Source of the DNA: Bryobacteraceae bacterium
GTDB lineage: Bacteria > Acidobacteriota > Terriglobia > Bryobacterales > Bryobacteraceae
NCBI GenBank assembly: GCA_947458745.1
Contig: CANGYQ010000011.1
Location: forward strand, 97,011-161,010
DNA: 64,000 nt
Direction: 5' to 3'
Numbering within the stretch: position 1 is the stretch's first letter; the number at the start of each line of letters is the position of its first letter. Position numbers and translations under genes: made by a program. Of this stretch, positions 42,358 to 52,257 are shown piece after piece. The notes under the pieces are model-generated. The model ran no database searches. It was not told where the DNA came from and saw nothing but the letters and a program-made list of their open reading frames with translations.

Positions 42358-43401
42358 CTATGGATTATAAGGGTAATATCCCGTTCGTGCACGGACCTTT
42401 GCCGTGGGGAAGCGGGGAACTTCGACGCGGATCTTGCGGAAGATCTTCGGTTTGACGTCGGTACTGTCCGGCGTGTACCGCATGATGTACTGGGTGGTGA
42501 TCTCACCGGTGACGTTCGCGACAGCCTTAAACAGGCCTTGCGCGATCGCCGAAGCGTAGCCGCCGGTCCCCACTTTGAGCGCGTAGTTACCCTCATCAGA
42601 GGGGGTGGACAAATACCCCGAAACGTCCTTGTAGACGTTCTGAAGGGGGTATTCGACACGGCCGCCCGTCTCCTCCGCCAGCTTCACCAGATTCTTCTCG
42701 CCATCCGAACCGAAGCCGAAGGCGGTGGTGGAGACGCCGTAAATGGTCACCAGATTCCGCTGGGCCAGTTCGAGCACTTCATCGAGCGACTTCTTGCTGG
42801 CATTGTCATGACCATCGCCGACAATCACAATGATGCGCCGCGGTTCCACCGGCTCACCCTTCACCAGCGTGCGGCTGGTGCAGGCGATGTAGACGGCGTC
42901 GTACATCGCCGCCCCGCCACCGGGTTTCATCTTACGGACCTTCTCCAGCACCTTCTCCGCGTCGGTGGTGGTGTTGGCCAGCAGTTCCGCGTCGCTGGAG
43001 TAGCCGATCAGGTAGCCGGCATACTTGGGCTGGCCCGGCAGCAGCGTGAAGATCAGCTCCTCCACCGCCTCCTGAAACTTCTTCCACTGCAAGCGGTTGG
43101 CGTTCGATTGGTCAACCAGAAAACCAACCACCACCGGCTGATTGCGTTCCCGCGAAAAGTACCGGATGTTCTGCAGCTTGTTCTCGTCGTAAACCTCGAA
43201 ATCGGCTTGCTCCAAGTCGCCCACAAACCGGCCCTTGTCGTCGGTCACCGTCACCGGCACGATCACCTCGCTGACACTCGCCGCCAACGCGTCACTCTGC
43301 ACTTTGGGCCGGGCACCGGGTTTGTCCTGGGCCAAGCCGATTGTGGGCGCGGTCAAGGCCGCTGCCGGAACCACTGATGCCAGGAAGTCACGTCGCTTCA
43401 T
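42358..43401 (-). CDS. exported VWA-domain protein (TIGR03436-like)
   Basis: 347 residues. The leader MKRRDFLASVVPAAALTAPT is a twin-arginine-type signal. A short beta domain (EVIVPVTVTDDKGRFVGDLE, FEVYDENKLQNIRYFSRERN) precedes a von Willebrand A domain (PVVVGFLVDQSNANRLQW through VSTTAFGFGSDGEKNLVK). This combination is the acidobacterial VWFA-related family. The metal-ion site is degenerate: DQSNA replaces DXSXS, so Mg-dependent ligand binding may be lost. ATG 43401 has AAGGA 5 bases upstream. It follows the YfhO-like gene by 8 bases, so co-transcription is likely. Confidence 0.86.
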   Translation of the reverse strand: MKRRDFLASVVPAAALTAPTIGLAQDKPGARPKVQSDALAASVSEVIVPVTVTDDKGRFVGDLEQADFEVYDENKLQNIRYFSRERNQPVVVGFLVDQSNANRLQWKKFQEAVEELIFTLLPGQPKYAGYLIGYSSDAELLANTTTDAEKVLEKVRKMKPGGGAAMYDAVYIACTSRTLVKGEPVEPRRIIVIVGDGHDNASKKSLDEVLELAQRNLVTIYGVSTTAFGFGSDGEKNLVKLAEETGGRVEYPLQNVYKDVSGYLSTPSDEGNYALKVGTGGYASAIAQGLFKAVANVTGEITTQYIMRYTPDSTDVKPKIFRKIRVEVPRFPTAKVRARTGYYPYNP

Positions 43402-43409
43402 AAAATCCT

Positions 43410-45566
43410 TCACGGGCGTGGCACATCCAGAACCGCCGCTTGCCGGTCACGTGCCAACCGCCTACGCCCCATTATAAGAGTCCCCACGGTAAGCAAAGCT
43501 CCCGCGAACGTCATAATTCCGCCAACGAGCACCGAATTGGGTGAATATCGCAGTTCGATGTGGTGAAATCCGCGTTCGAGTACAACGCCGCGCACGATGC
43601 CGTCCACCGTCAAGACTTCCTGCGCTTGCCCATCCACCCGGGCTTTCCAGCCTGGATACGCCACATCGCCCAACACCAGCAGTCCGCGGCACTTCATGTC
43701 CGCCGCGATCACAACCTCACCCGAATACTGCCGCAGCAACGCCGTACGATCACCACGGCAACTCTCCAGCGGCAGTTCCCGATCCATTACGGCACCCTGG
43801 CTCAGGTCAAAGGAGCTGTCCCGCAGCAGCCGGCCCCGGTCGGTCGCCGTGGTGGCCCGAAACGTCTGATGCACCGTCCAAACGCGCGGCAGGCCGCCCT
43901 CCATAGGATAGACGTTCAGCCCGTGCACCCCTTGGAACACGGCCGTTTGCTTCGGGTCCAGCGGAGCCTTACCCACCCAGTGCGTCACCCCCACCACGCG
44001 GCGCACATACGGGTCGTGCAGCCCGGCGTCGAGAATATTCGCCGTCAAGCTCGCTAGGTATCCGCCATAAACATCGACTCCCATCCAGTCACCCAGATTG
44101 TGTTTGGCGACGGCGTCATCCAGCATGATGCGCACCGGCTGCGGCTGCTGGCGCAAATAGTCCACCACTTCCTGATGCAGCGCTAGGTTCTTCAAATAGG
44201 GGGTCGGCGCCGGATCGTAACGGTTGGGCCAGTAGTAGGGGGCCATCAATGATAATTCAAGAAAACAAACCGCTGCCATGGCACCAGGTGAAAAACGTGA
44301 GGCGGCCATCACCAGCATCAGCAAGGCCGTCATGATGGGGCGCTGGTCAGGCACCGCGCTCACGCCGTGGGTAACCGCCCAGCCGGCGTAGAACAGCAAC
44401 ACCATGGCCGCTCCACCCGCCACCAGCCACCGCCACAGCGGAGTGGCCATGCGCGGCAGATCAGAAATGCCCAACGCGGCCAGCGGGGCCAAGCCGAGGC
44501 TAAAGATGACCACTGCCATCGAGGGTGACCGGGCCTTCTCCACCATCGGGACCAGGCTGTAGAGGAGTCCCTCGATACCACCAAACTGCGCCAACGAATA
44601 GACCAGACCGGCACAGGCCAGCACCGCAAAATACGTGTGCTTGCGCCAAGCCGCGGCCGCCAGCAATAGTGCCGCCAGCCCCACAAAGCTGCTCGTGTTG
44701 AAGTTGAGGCCTGGAATGATAAGTCCAAGAAGCGAAAGCGGTTGGAAGCCGTATTGCTGATGGATAAAGTAGGGCACTACCTGCTTCCAGTCAACCGGCT
44801 CCGCCAGCCCCACCCAGCGCTTCGCCAGCCGGCCATACTCAATCGCCGGAACCAGCTGAAGTCCTGCCACCAGAGCGACTATCATGCCAAACAGCAACAG
44901 GTACTTTAACTGTGACCATTGCCGCCAAGTAAAATAAAGCCATGAGATTCCAACGGCAAGTGAAACAAAAATAGGAATTTGATGGTGCCCAGACAGCCAA
45001 GCCATCCCCAAAAAGAAGCCACTCAAGGCGGCGCTGTTCCAGGCGTTTTTTCCTTCTACTGCACGCAGATGGAACATGAAAATTAAAGGAGCCCAGATCG
45101 CTCCATTCACCATCTGCGGCCAGTCAATATTGCCGACGTAGCCACCGAAAGAGAAAATCATCGCGCCGGTCAGCGAACCCAGCACGCCGGCCTTCCGGTC
45201 CCTGCACAGCAGGTACATGAACCAAGCCGCAAAGAAGTGGATCAGTACGTAGTACCAGTGAAGGACGCCCACCCGGAGCCAGCCCCGCTTCAGCGGCATC
45301 AGAAACATCAGCCAGTTGGGCGGATACGCCGCCCCAGGCTGGGCCTGCCCCACCAACGGCTGACCTCCCCATTCAAATGGTGCCCACAAAGGCAGCCGGC
45401 CGGCCTGGATCTCGCCCGCCTGGAACTGGAACCACGGTAGTACTTGATGGGCTATGTCTGGCGACTCCATCCAGGAATACTGGTTGGTGAGCACCAGTTT
45501 CCAATAGAAGGCCACGGTGATCAGAAACAGTACGAGCGCTGCTCGCTTGGGACCAATGTGGTGCAT
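43410..45566 (-). CDS. YfhO-like integral membrane protein
   Basis: 718 residues. After a first helix (ALVLFLITVAFYWKLVL), the extracytoplasmic loop carries SPDIAHQVLPWFQFQAGEIQ and GRLPLWAPFEWGGQPLVGQA, the catalytic-loop pattern of YfhO/GT-C membrane proteins. About 12 further helices follow, then a soluble C-terminal domain of about 220 residues (VVDYLRQQPQPVRIMLDDAV, GDVAYPGWKARVDGQAQEVL) and a final helix. In Bacillus, YfhO-type proteins glycosylate lipoteichoic acid; here the acceptor is unknown. The frame is open upstream, but ATG 45566 (MHHIGPKRAA) is chosen because the extension has no leader-like sequence and lies antisense to the FecR gene. Confidence 0.83.
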   Translation of the reverse strand: MHHIGPKRAALVLFLITVAFYWKLVLTNQYSWMESPDIAHQVLPWFQFQAGEIQAGRLPLWAPFEWGGQPLVGQAQPGAAYPPNWLMFLMPLKRGWLRVGVLHWYYVLIHFFAAWFMYLLCRDRKAGVLGSLTGAMIFSFGGYVGNIDWPQMVNGAIWAPLIFMFHLRAVEGKNAWNSAALSGFFLGMAWLSGHHQIPIFVSLAVGISWLYFTWRQWSQLKYLLLFGMIVALVAGLQLVPAIEYGRLAKRWVGLAEPVDWKQVVPYFIHQQYGFQPLSLLGLIIPGLNFNTSSFVGLAALLLAAAAWRKHTYFAVLACAGLVYSLAQFGGIEGLLYSLVPMVEKARSPSMAVVIFSLGLAPLAALGISDLPRMATPLWRWLVAGGAAMVLLFYAGWAVTHGVSAVPDQRPIMTALLMLVMAASRFSPGAMAAVCFLELSLMAPYYWPNRYDPAPTPYLKNLALHQEVVDYLRQQPQPVRIMLDDAVAKHNLGDWMGVDVYGGYLASLTANILDAGLHDPYVRRVVGVTHWVGKAPLDPKQTAVFQGVHGLNVYPMEGGLPRVWTVHQTFRATTATDRGRLLRDSSFDLSQGAVMDRELPLESCRGDRTALLRQYSGEVVIAADMKCRGLLVLGDVAYPGWKARVDGQAQEVLTVDGIVRGVVLERGFHHIELRYSPNSVLVGGIMTFAGALLTVGTLIMGRRRLARDRQAAVLDVPRP

Positions 45567-45689
45567 TTCAGCCAGGGTGCGGAAACTCGATGATAGCGAA
45601 AGTTGTTGCACCAAAGCGAGTTTTCGATTGGCGGCCCAAATGCTAACACTACAGTATGATGGCCCACCAAACCATGGCGGGCAGGGAGA

Positions 45690-48119
45690 ATGGACATGTT
45701 GCGCACACCCCTGATGTTGAGCGTTTCGATGTGGATCGCCGGTGGCCTGGCGGCCTTCGGGCAGGATGACGCACCGGGACGAGGCGTCGCCCGCCTCAGT
45801 TTGCTTTCCGGCGACGTCTCCGTCCGCCGGGGCGACACCAACGAGTGGGTCGCCGGAGCGGCCAATGGCCCCTTGCTGGCCGGTGACCGGGTTCTCTCCG
45901 GCGCTGCCTCGCGGGCAGAGGTCCAGTTTGATTGGGCCAACCTGATGCGGCTTTCCGCGAACACTGAACTCCGCCTTACCGAGGTAGAGCGGGAACGCTA
46001 TCAGGTGCAATTGGCTCGAGGGACGGTCACCGTCGCGACCATTCGCGATTCCAGTCTCGATGGTGAGATCAGCACGCCCAGCGTGGCCGTGCGGCCGTTG
46101 CGGCGCGGCCTCTACCGGGTGGCCGTCCGCGAGACCGACTCGGGTCCGGTGACGGAAGTCACGGTCCGGAGCGGGGAAGTGGAAGTCTTCTCTCCCCGGG
46201 GAACCCAGCGCCTTCGCCCGGGGCGCACCCTGCTGGCCCGGGGCGACTATCGCGATCCGGAGTTCCAGCTAGTGGCCGCGCAACTGGAAGACGATTGGGA
46301 CCGCTGGAACGAGCGGCGCAATCGTGAGCTTTTGAAATCAACGGCGTACGATTACGTCAGCCGCGACGTTGCCGGTGCGGACGAACTGGATGGTTACGGC
46401 AACTGGGTCTACTCCTCGCCGTACGGCTGGGTATGGCAGCCGCGAGTGGCGGTGGATTGGGCTCCGTACCGGCATGGCCGCTGGAGCTGGGTGGATTGGT
46501 ATGGCTGGACCTGGGTTAGTCACGATCCCTGGGGCTGGGCCCCTTACCACTATGGCCGCTGGTTCTGGAATGCCAACCGTTGGTGCTGGTGGCCTGGCGG
46601 CATCGGCTCACGTCACTTCTGGCGTCCGGCCCTGGTGAGCTGGGTCGGCTGGGGTGGCGGAGGCTTTGGCGTAAACCTGGGGATCGGTTTCGGCGGCGGC
46701 TGGGGCCGTGTCAGCTGGATTCCGCTGGCACCCTATGAGACCTTCCATCCCTGGTATGGCTCCCGTTGGTATGGCCGGGGTGGAAACAACACCACCATTA
46801 TCAACAACGTCAACATCACGAACATCTACCGGAACGCCCGCGTCAACAATGGCCTGACCGTAGTTGAAGCCGACAACTTCGGGCGCGGGGGCGCAGTTCG
46901 CAACCTGGGTCACAATGGCCTTGATCTGGAGCGTGCCTCGGCCGCCCGAGGTCCCCTACCGGTGGTGCCGGACCGCAATACCACCCGGTTTAGCGACCAA
47001 CCGTCGCGGGTGGCGGACGTAGACGCCGGTCGCGGCGGTGAGCGGTTCTACTCACGGCGTGAATCGCGGCCCGTGGAGCGCATCTCGTTCACCGATCAGC
47101 AACGCGGTATGGAGCGCATGGCCCGGGATACGTTTGGTGATCGCACGGGGCCCTCCGACCGTGGCGTCATGGTGGACCGAGGTGCCATCGCTGGCCTCGG
47201 CGATCAGTCGCGCGGGTCCGGCGTGGATGGCAACACGAATCGTGGCGATGGGGCGATCGGGCGAGGGAGAGATGCCGAGACCCGTCGCGTGGGTGAGGTA
47301 GGCGAGGGCTGGCATCGGGTCGGTGCCGGGACCGACGGTGCGGGCTCCGTGGTCCGGGGCCGCGATGAGATGCGGGGAGGGTCCAGCGGGAGCGATGGTT
47401 CCGGCTGGCGTCGCTTTGGTGAACCCCGCAACGATGGCCGTTCGAGCGACGCCTTGGATGCGCAAGGTCGTGGCGACTCCCTGGGTCGTGGTGGACGTTC
47501 CGGCCGTGGTGAGCGCGACTTGGGCAACAATGACTACCGCGGCTCCGGCGCGCGGATGTCTGAGCCAGACAATGTCTACGGGGACCGAGGCGGCCGCTCG
47601 GGTTCCATCGACCGGGACCGGAGCGGCAATTCCGGCCTCTCCGAGCGCGGCGGTTTTCGGGATTATTCCGGTCCAGCTAATCAGCCGGAGCCGGGGCGTT
47701 CGGATCGTTCTGAAGGCCGAGGCTCGCGGGAGAGCTCGGGCTTTGGAGGGTTCGGTGGATTCGGGGGGTTCGGCGACGGAGGCCGGAGGGCCGACCCGGT
47801 CCAAGTGAATCCGCCGATGGTGCGTGAGCGCGGCGGAGACCGGGGTGTCGATTTTGGCCGTGGCCGGTCGGGTAACGAAGGGTACTCTCGCGGCGATTCC
47901 AGCCCGCGCATGAGCTCACCCAGAATGGAGATGCCACGGATGGAGATGCCACGGATGGACTCACCGCGGATGGAAATGCCCCGCAGTGGACCGTCGGGCG
48001 GCGGAGATCGCTCCGGTGGCGGCCGCAGCGGTTACGGTGGTGGGAATGAGCGTGGTGGGGGTGGCGGCGAGCGTGGGGGCAGCGGTGAACGTGGCGGCGG
48101 CGGCCGTCGGGGCAACTGA
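45690..48119 (+). CDS. FecR/DUF6600 protein with long Gly/Arg/Ser-rich tail
   Basis: 809 residues. A signal peptide (MLRTPLMLSVSMWIAGGLAA) is followed by a FecR-like domain (LSLLSGDVSVRRGDTNEWVA to VTVRSGEVEVFSPRGTQRLR, about 30-190). Then comes the DUF6600 block, a set of Tyr/Trp/Gly repeats such as YGNWVYSSPYGWVWQPRVAV and WGWAPYHYGRWFW. From about residue 400 onward the protein is Gly/Arg/Ser/Asp-rich and disordered, ending in tandem MEMPR repeats and a GGGGRRGN tail. It is likely periplasmic or surface-bound; ligand unknown. GGGAG precedes ATG 45690; the ATG two codons on is equally possible. It is divergent from the YfhO-like gene. Confidence 0.84.
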   Translation: MDMLRTPLMLSVSMWIAGGLAAFGQDDAPGRGVARLSLLSGDVSVRRGDTNEWVAGAANGPLLAGDRVLSGAASRAEVQFDWANLMRLSANTELRLTEVERERYQVQLARGTVTVATIRDSSLDGEISTPSVAVRPLRRGLYRVAVRETDSGPVTEVTVRSGEVEVFSPRGTQRLRPGRTLLARGDYRDPEFQLVAAQLEDDWDRWNERRNRELLKSTAYDYVSRDVAGADELDGYGNWVYSSPYGWVWQPRVAVDWAPYRHGRWSWVDWYGWTWVSHDPWGWAPYHYGRWFWNANRWCWWPGGIGSRHFWRPALVSWVGWGGGGFGVNLGIGFGGGWGRVSWIPLAPYETFHPWYGSRWYGRGGNNTTIINNVNITNIYRNARVNNGLTVVEADNFGRGGAVRNLGHNGLDLERASAARGPLPVVPDRNTTRFSDQPSRVADVDAGRGGERFYSRRESRPVERISFTDQQRGMERMARDTFGDRTGPSDRGVMVDRGAIAGLGDQSRGSGVDGNTNRGDGAIGRGRDAETRRVGEVGEGWHRVGAGTDGAGSVVRGRDEMRGGSSGSDGSGWRRFGEPRNDGRSSDALDAQGRGDSLGRGGRSGRGERDLGNNDYRGSGARMSEPDNVYGDRGGRSGSIDRDRSGNSGLSERGGFRDYSGPANQPEPGRSDRSEGRGSRESSGFGGFGGFGGFGDGGRRADPVQVNPPMVRERGGDRGVDFGRGRSGNEGYSRGDSSPRMSSPRMEMPRMEMPRMDSPRMEMPRSGPSGGGDRSGGGRSGYGGGNERGGGGGERGGSGERGGGGRRGN
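47925..47984 (+). repeat. four tandem 15-bp coding repeats
   Basis: Two identical ATGGAGATGCCACGG units followed by two diverged copies encode MEMPR-MEMPR-MDSPR-MEMPR near the C-terminus of the FecR/DUF6600 protein. Confidence 0.85.
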
Positions 48120-48129
48120 ACTACAGGCA

Positions 48130-48162
48130 GCGTGGCGAGAAGGACGAACATTCTCGCCACGC
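48130..48162 (+). terminator. strong hairpin after the FecR gene
   Basis: Perfect 12-bp dyad GCGTGGCGAGAA / TTCTCGCCACGC around a 9-base loop, 10 bases past the stop. The next bases AACATAAT are not a T-tract, so termination may depend on Rho or the hairpin may protect the 3' end. Confidence 0.55.
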
Positions 48163-48279
48163 AACATAATGCGTGTTAGCAGCACTACTCGATCCGCCGA
48201 TCCCGAACCCCTCGTTGGTCCACATCCCCTCAACCCTGAAACTTGCACCCCCCTCACACCATCTGAAATGCTATAGACG

Positions 48280-48690
48280 ATGCCTCAATCCACCGCTCTC
48301 GATCCCCAAGCCATCCGCACCCAGCATGGTGTCACTCTGGTCTCCGCCGCCCAAGAAGGCCATTCCCGCAATCGACTGCCGGCAGGCACCTACGGCTTCA
48401 CGGGAGCGCCGGGCGAACCCGACGGCGGTCTCTACAGCAAACAGATTTTTCTGACATTTGAAGTGCATAAGTTAAAGGATTCTTCCATCCACCTGCTGGG
48501 CTACGTCACCCCCCAAGAAGCCGAGATGTTCAATAACGGTATGCAAACCGTAGACCTGAATTTCTACCCCGCGCCCCATCAGGCCGCCGATACCCTGATC
48601 GTGCTCCCCTGGTCCCGCGTCCGCCGTGCTCTGCCGGTCAGCCGGATCGACGGCAACTTCATGCCCGCCACCATTGCCCCACGTCCATGA
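48280..48690 (+). CDS. hypothetical soluble protein
   Basis: 136 residues, no signal peptide or membrane segment. It reads as a compact beta-rich protein (RLPAGTYGFTGAPGEPDGGL, IHLLGYVTPQEAEMFNNGMQ, ADTLIVLPWSRVRRALPVSR). No family is recognised. It overlaps the next gene by 4 bases (ATGA), so the two are translationally coupled and probably work together. Confidence 0.72.
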   Translation: MPQSTALDPQAIRTQHGVTLVSAAQEGHSRNRLPAGTYGFTGAPGEPDGGLYSKQIFLTFEVHKLKDSSIHLLGYVTPQEAEMFNNGMQTVDLNFYPAPHQAADTLIVLPWSRVRRALPVSRIDGNFMPATIAPRP

Positions 48691-49259
48691 TTCCGCCGGC
48701 CGGGGCCACCCCCACGGTGGCCCAAGTCCTCCAGCAATTCGCCCGGCAACCAGCCCGGCACTTTCTCGGCGAATGGAACTGGAAATCCGCCGCCGTTAGT
48801 GGCCTGCTGCGCGCCATTATCTTCTTTGCCACCACGTTCACGGCCGGGCTCCGGGCAGCGTTAGCCGCCCTCACCTTGGAGGCCCTCTACCGCATCATCG
48901 CCTCCGGGTTCTACGGAGTGGCCGCCCAGTCCCTCCGCCATGCCCAGCCCCGCTGGCAGGCGGCGACCGTGGTGATGGTTATCCTGCCGATCCTGATTCA
49001 AGCCCTCGAACTGGCCGTCCACTGGGCCGCCGGAACGCCAAATCTCTGGCGCGGTGTCGCCGTCTCCACCGCCGTCGCGGCGTTCTCGTCCCTATTCAGC
49101 TGGTTCGCCATGCAGCGCGGAGCTTTCCTGGTCGGCGCCGAAGCCCGCCCCTTCTGGGAAGACCTTAAGCGCTACCCGGCCCTGCTAGCCGAGTTCCTGT
49201 GGGCCGGACCTCAATGGCTGTTCGCAGGCATCACCGCGCGCACCGCCCGGCGCAACTAA
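48687..49259 (+). CDS. integral membrane protein, function unknown
   Basis: 190 residues with about four hydrophobic helices (AAVSGLLRAIIFFATTFTAG, AATVVMVILPILIQALELAV, GVAVSTAVAAFSSLFSWFAM). A short cytoplasmic start (VAQVLQQFARQPARHFLGEW) precedes them. I recognise no family. It is coupled to the soluble 136-residue protein by a 4-base overlap and ends before the convergent acnA terminator. Confidence 0.72.
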   Translation: MIPPAGATPTVAQVLQQFARQPARHFLGEWNWKSAAVSGLLRAIIFFATTFTAGLRAALAALTLEALYRIIASGFYGVAAQSLRHAQPRWQAATVVMVILPILIQALELAVHWAAGTPNLWRGVAVSTAVAAFSSLFSWFAMQRGAFLVGAEARPFWEDLKRYPALLAEFLWAGPQWLFAGITARTARRN

Positions 49260-49315
49260 CCGACAACTACCCAGTTCTCCCCAACAATCCCGGCTCGCCG
49301 CCACGAACACGAGAC

Positions 49316-49348
49316 AAAAAAGGGCGGCCACTCTTGCGAGCGCCGCCC
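49316..49348 (-). terminator. terminator of acnA
   Basis: Minus strand, 30 bases past the stop: GGGCGGC-GCTC / GAGTG-GCCGCCC with a GCAA tetraloop (one wobble or bulge), followed by TTTTTTG. Confidence 0.9.
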
Positions 49349-49377
49349 CTCTGATTCCCTACCCTCTGGCTCGAAGA

Positions 49378-52044
49378 CTACGCCTTCACGGCAGCCGCAG
49401 CCGCCACCTGCCGCAGCACGAACGGCAGAATGCCGCCGTTGCGGTAGTAGTCGATTTCCACCGGAGTGTCGATCCGCACCTTCACCGCAAACGACTTCAC
49501 TGACCCGTCGGCGGCCGTGGCTGTCACCGTCGTCCGCTTGTCGCCCGCCAGCGCGTCAGCAAGACCCGTCAGCGAGAACGTCTCCTCGCCGGTCAGGCCC
49601 AGCGATTCCCTGCTCTGGCCATCAGCAAACTCGCACGGCAGCACGCCCATGCCCACCAGATTCGACCGGTGGATGCGCTCGAAGCTCTCGGCGATGACAA
49701 CCTTTACGCCCAACAGCATCGCGCCCTTCGCCGCCCAATCGCGCGACGAACCGGAGCCATACTCCTTGCCCGCCAAAATCACCAGACCCACGCCATCCTG
49801 CTGATACTTCATCGAGGCATCGTAGATCGACATCTGCGCGCCATCCGGCAAGTGCCGCGTGAAGCCGCCTTCGACACCGGGCACCAACTGGTTCTTCAGC
49901 CGGATATTGGCGAACGTCCCGCGCACCATTACTTCATGGTTGCCGCGACGCGCGCCGTACCCGTTATAGTCCTGCGGAGCCACGCCCAACGACGTCAAAT
50001 ACTGGCCCGCCGGCACGTCCTTCTTGAACGATCCCGCCGGAGAAATGTGGTCCGTCGTGATCGAATCGCCCAACACCGCCAACGCCCGCAGATTCTCGAA
50101 CGTGGGCAGCGGAGCCTTCGGGTCCGCCATCGCGTCAAAGTACGGAGGCCGCCGGATGTAGGTCGATTCCGGATCCCAGTCGAACATGTCGCCCTTCGGC
50201 GTCTTCATGTTCCGCCACTGCTCCGTGCCCTCGAACACCTCCGCGTACTCCTTGCGGAAGATCTCCTGCGTCACGAACTTACCCACCGCTTCGGCGATCT
50301 CTTCGTGCGTCGGCCAGATATCCTTCAGATACACCGGAGCGCCATCCGTGCCCGTCCCCAGCGGCTCCGTCGTCAGGTCGATATCGACGCGACCGGCCAG
50401 CGCATACGCCACCACCAGCGGCGGCGACGCCAGATAGTTCGCCTTCACCTGAGCATTCACGCGGCCTTCAAAGTTCCGGTTGCCCGACAGCACCGCCGCC
50501 ACGGTCAGCTTCTCATCCGCCACCGCCTTAGACACCGCTTCAGGGAGCGGACCCGAATTGCCGATGCACGTCGTGCAGCCATAGCCCACCAGGTTGAACT
50601 TCAGTGCATCCAGGTACTGCTGCAAGCCCGAATCGGTGAGATAGTCCGTCACCACCTTCGAACCCGGCGCCAGTGAGCTCTTCACCCACGGCTTCGTCAT
50701 CAGCCCCTTCTCGACGGCCTTCTTGGCGACCAAGCCCGCGCCGATCATCACACTGGGGTTCGACGTATTCGTGCAGGACGTAATCGCGGCGATCACCACA
50801 CTGCCGTCGCTCACCTGCGTCTCCACGCCATCCATCACAATCGGAGCCGACTTCACCGCCCCGCCCAGCACTTCCACAAAGTTCGCCTTCACGTTCGGCA
50901 GCTCAATCCGGTCCTGCGGACGCTTCGGACCAGCCAGTGACGGAACCACGGTGTTCAGATCCAGGCTCAGGGTGTCCGTGTATTCCGGATCCGGCGAATC
51001 GGCCGTCAGGAACAGCCCCTGCTCCTTGGCGTACGCCTCGGTCAGCGCAATGGTATCCGCCGGGCGGTTCGACAAGCGCATGTAGGCCAGCGCCTGCTCA
51101 TCAATCGGGAAGAAGCCGATGGTCGCGCCGTACTCGGGAGCCATATTGGCGATCGTCGCGCGATCGGCCAGCGGCAGGTTCAGCACGCCCGGACCGTAGA
51201 ACTCGACAAACTTGCCCACCACACCGCGCTTGCGCAGCATCTGCGTGACGGTCAACACCAGGTCGGTGGCCGTCGCGCCCGCGGCCAGCTTGCCGGTCAG
51301 CTTAAAGCCGATCACCTGCGGCAGCAGCATCGAAATCGGCTGACCCAGCATGCAGGCCTCGGCCTCAATGCCGCCCACACCCCAGCCCACTACACCCAGG
51401 CCGTTGATCATCGTCGTGTGCGAATCGGTGCCCACCACGGAGTCCGGGTACGCCACGCCATCGCGCGAAAAAGTCACGGAGGCCAAGTACTCCAGGTTCA
51501 CCTGGTGCACAATGCCCGTGCCGGGAGGCACCGCGCGGAAGTTCGAGAAATTCGCCTGCGCCCAGCGCAGCAGCGCATAGCGCTCATGGTTGCGCTGGAA
51601 TTCGAGCAGCACATTCAAATCGAAGGCATCCGCCGTGCCGTAGTTGTCCACCTGCACCGAGTGATCGATGACCAGATCAACCGGGATCAGCGGATTGGCC
51701 AACTTCGGGTCCGCGCCCATTTTCACCAGCGCATCGCGCATCGCGGCAATGTCGGCCACGCAAGGCACACCGGTAAAGTCCTGGAGGATCACGCGCGCCG
51801 GCCGGAAATTAATCTCCTGCGCCACGGCACTGCGGTCCCACCGGGCCACGTACTCAATGTCGGACTTGCGCACGGTGATCCCGTCTTCGGACCGCAACAA
51901 GTTCTCCAGCAGTACGCGGATGGAATAAGGAATCCGCGAAAGCGAAAAGCCCGCCTGCTCAAGAGCCGCCAGGCGATAAATCTGATGCACCGCACCGCCA
52001 ACATTCAACGTCGCGGCCGAGCCAAAGGAATTCAAACTGGGCAT
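49378..52044 (-). CDS. acnA: aconitate hydratase
   Basis: 888 residues, the standard length for aconitase A/IRP type. It isomerises citrate to isocitrate in the TCA cycle using a [4Fe-4S] cluster. Cluster cysteines are in [17 protein letters not shown] and [13 protein letters not shown]. Also seen: [20 protein letters not shown], and in the C-terminal domain [15 protein letters not shown] and [20 protein letters not shown]. Residues for substrate binding appear intact. A TACCAT box lies 11 bases before the ATG, with no Shine-Dalgarno. It is a single gene with its own terminator. Confidence 0.97.
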   Translation of the reverse strand: MPSLNSFGSAATLNVGGAVHQIYRLAALEQAGFSLSRIPYSIRVLLENLLRSEDGITVRKSDIEYVARWDRSAVAQEINFRPARVILQDFTGVPCVADIAAMRDALVKMGADPKLANPLIPVDLVIDHSVQVDNYGTADAFDLNVLLEFQRNHERYALLRWAQANFSNFRAVPPGTGIVHQVNLEYLASVTFSRDGVAYPDSVVGTDSHTTMINGLGVVGWGVGGIEAEACMLGQPISMLLPQVIGFKLTGKLAAGATATDLVLTVTQMLRKRGVVGKFVEFYGPGVLNLPLADRATIANMAPEYGATIGFFPIDEQALAYMRLSNRPADTIALTEAYAKEQGLFLTADSPDPEYTDTLSLDLNTVVPSLAGPKRPQDRIELPNVKANFVEVLGGAVKSAPIVMDGVETQVSDGSVVIAAITSCTNTSNPSVMIGAGLVAKKAVEKGLMTKPWVKSSLAPGSKVVTDYLTDSGLQQYLDALKFNLVGYGCTTCIGNSGPLPEAVSKAVADEKLTVAAVLSGNRNFEGRVNAQVKANYLASPPLVVAYALAGRVDIDLTTEPLGTGTDGAPVYLKDIWPTHEEIAEAVGKFVTQEIFRKEYAEVFEGTEQWRNMKTPKGDMFDWDPESTYIRRPPYFDAMADPKAPLPTFENLRALAVLGDSITTDHISPAGSFKKDVPAGQYLTSLGVAPQDYNGYGARRGNHEVMVRGTFANIRLKNQLVPGVEGGFTRHLPDGAQMSIYDASMKYQQDGVGLVILAGKEYGSGSSRDWAAKGAMLLGVKVVIAESFERIHRSNLVGMGVLPCEFADGQSRESLGLTGEETFSLTGLADALAGDKRTTVTATAADGSVKSFAVKVRIDTPVEIDYYRNGGILPFVLRQVAAAAAVKA

Positions 52045-52055
52045 GGGTTATTTCT

Positions 52056-52061
52056 ATGGTA
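52056..52061 (-). promoter_or_regulatory. -10-like box TACCAT of acnA
   Basis: Minus-strand TACCAT ends 11 bases before the acnA ATG, the same spacing as at gcvT and two other genes here. Confidence 0.35.
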
Positions 52062-52257
52062 GCGCTGAGAGGGGTCCCCGAGAGCGGCGTCAGGCTGTGA
52101 TCTCGAGCGGCTTGTCGAAGCAACGTGCTTCAGTGGCCCCTTGATTCTGTTTTCGGATGCTTTGATCGCGAGTTGCCCGCGATTAAGGAATCACTCGAGG
52201 CGGATCGGTCCGCGCTTGACATGGAAGATCGGGAGCAATTTGCGATTCATGGCTGAC

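Noticed and set aside
45567..46010. N-terminal extension of the YfhO-like gene
   Set aside because: It is antisense to the FecR gene and lacks any leader or domain features.
47052..47804. 250-codon minus-strand frame within the FecR gene
   Set aside because: Antisense to the repetitive Gly/Arg-rich tail, an expected artefact of biased codons.
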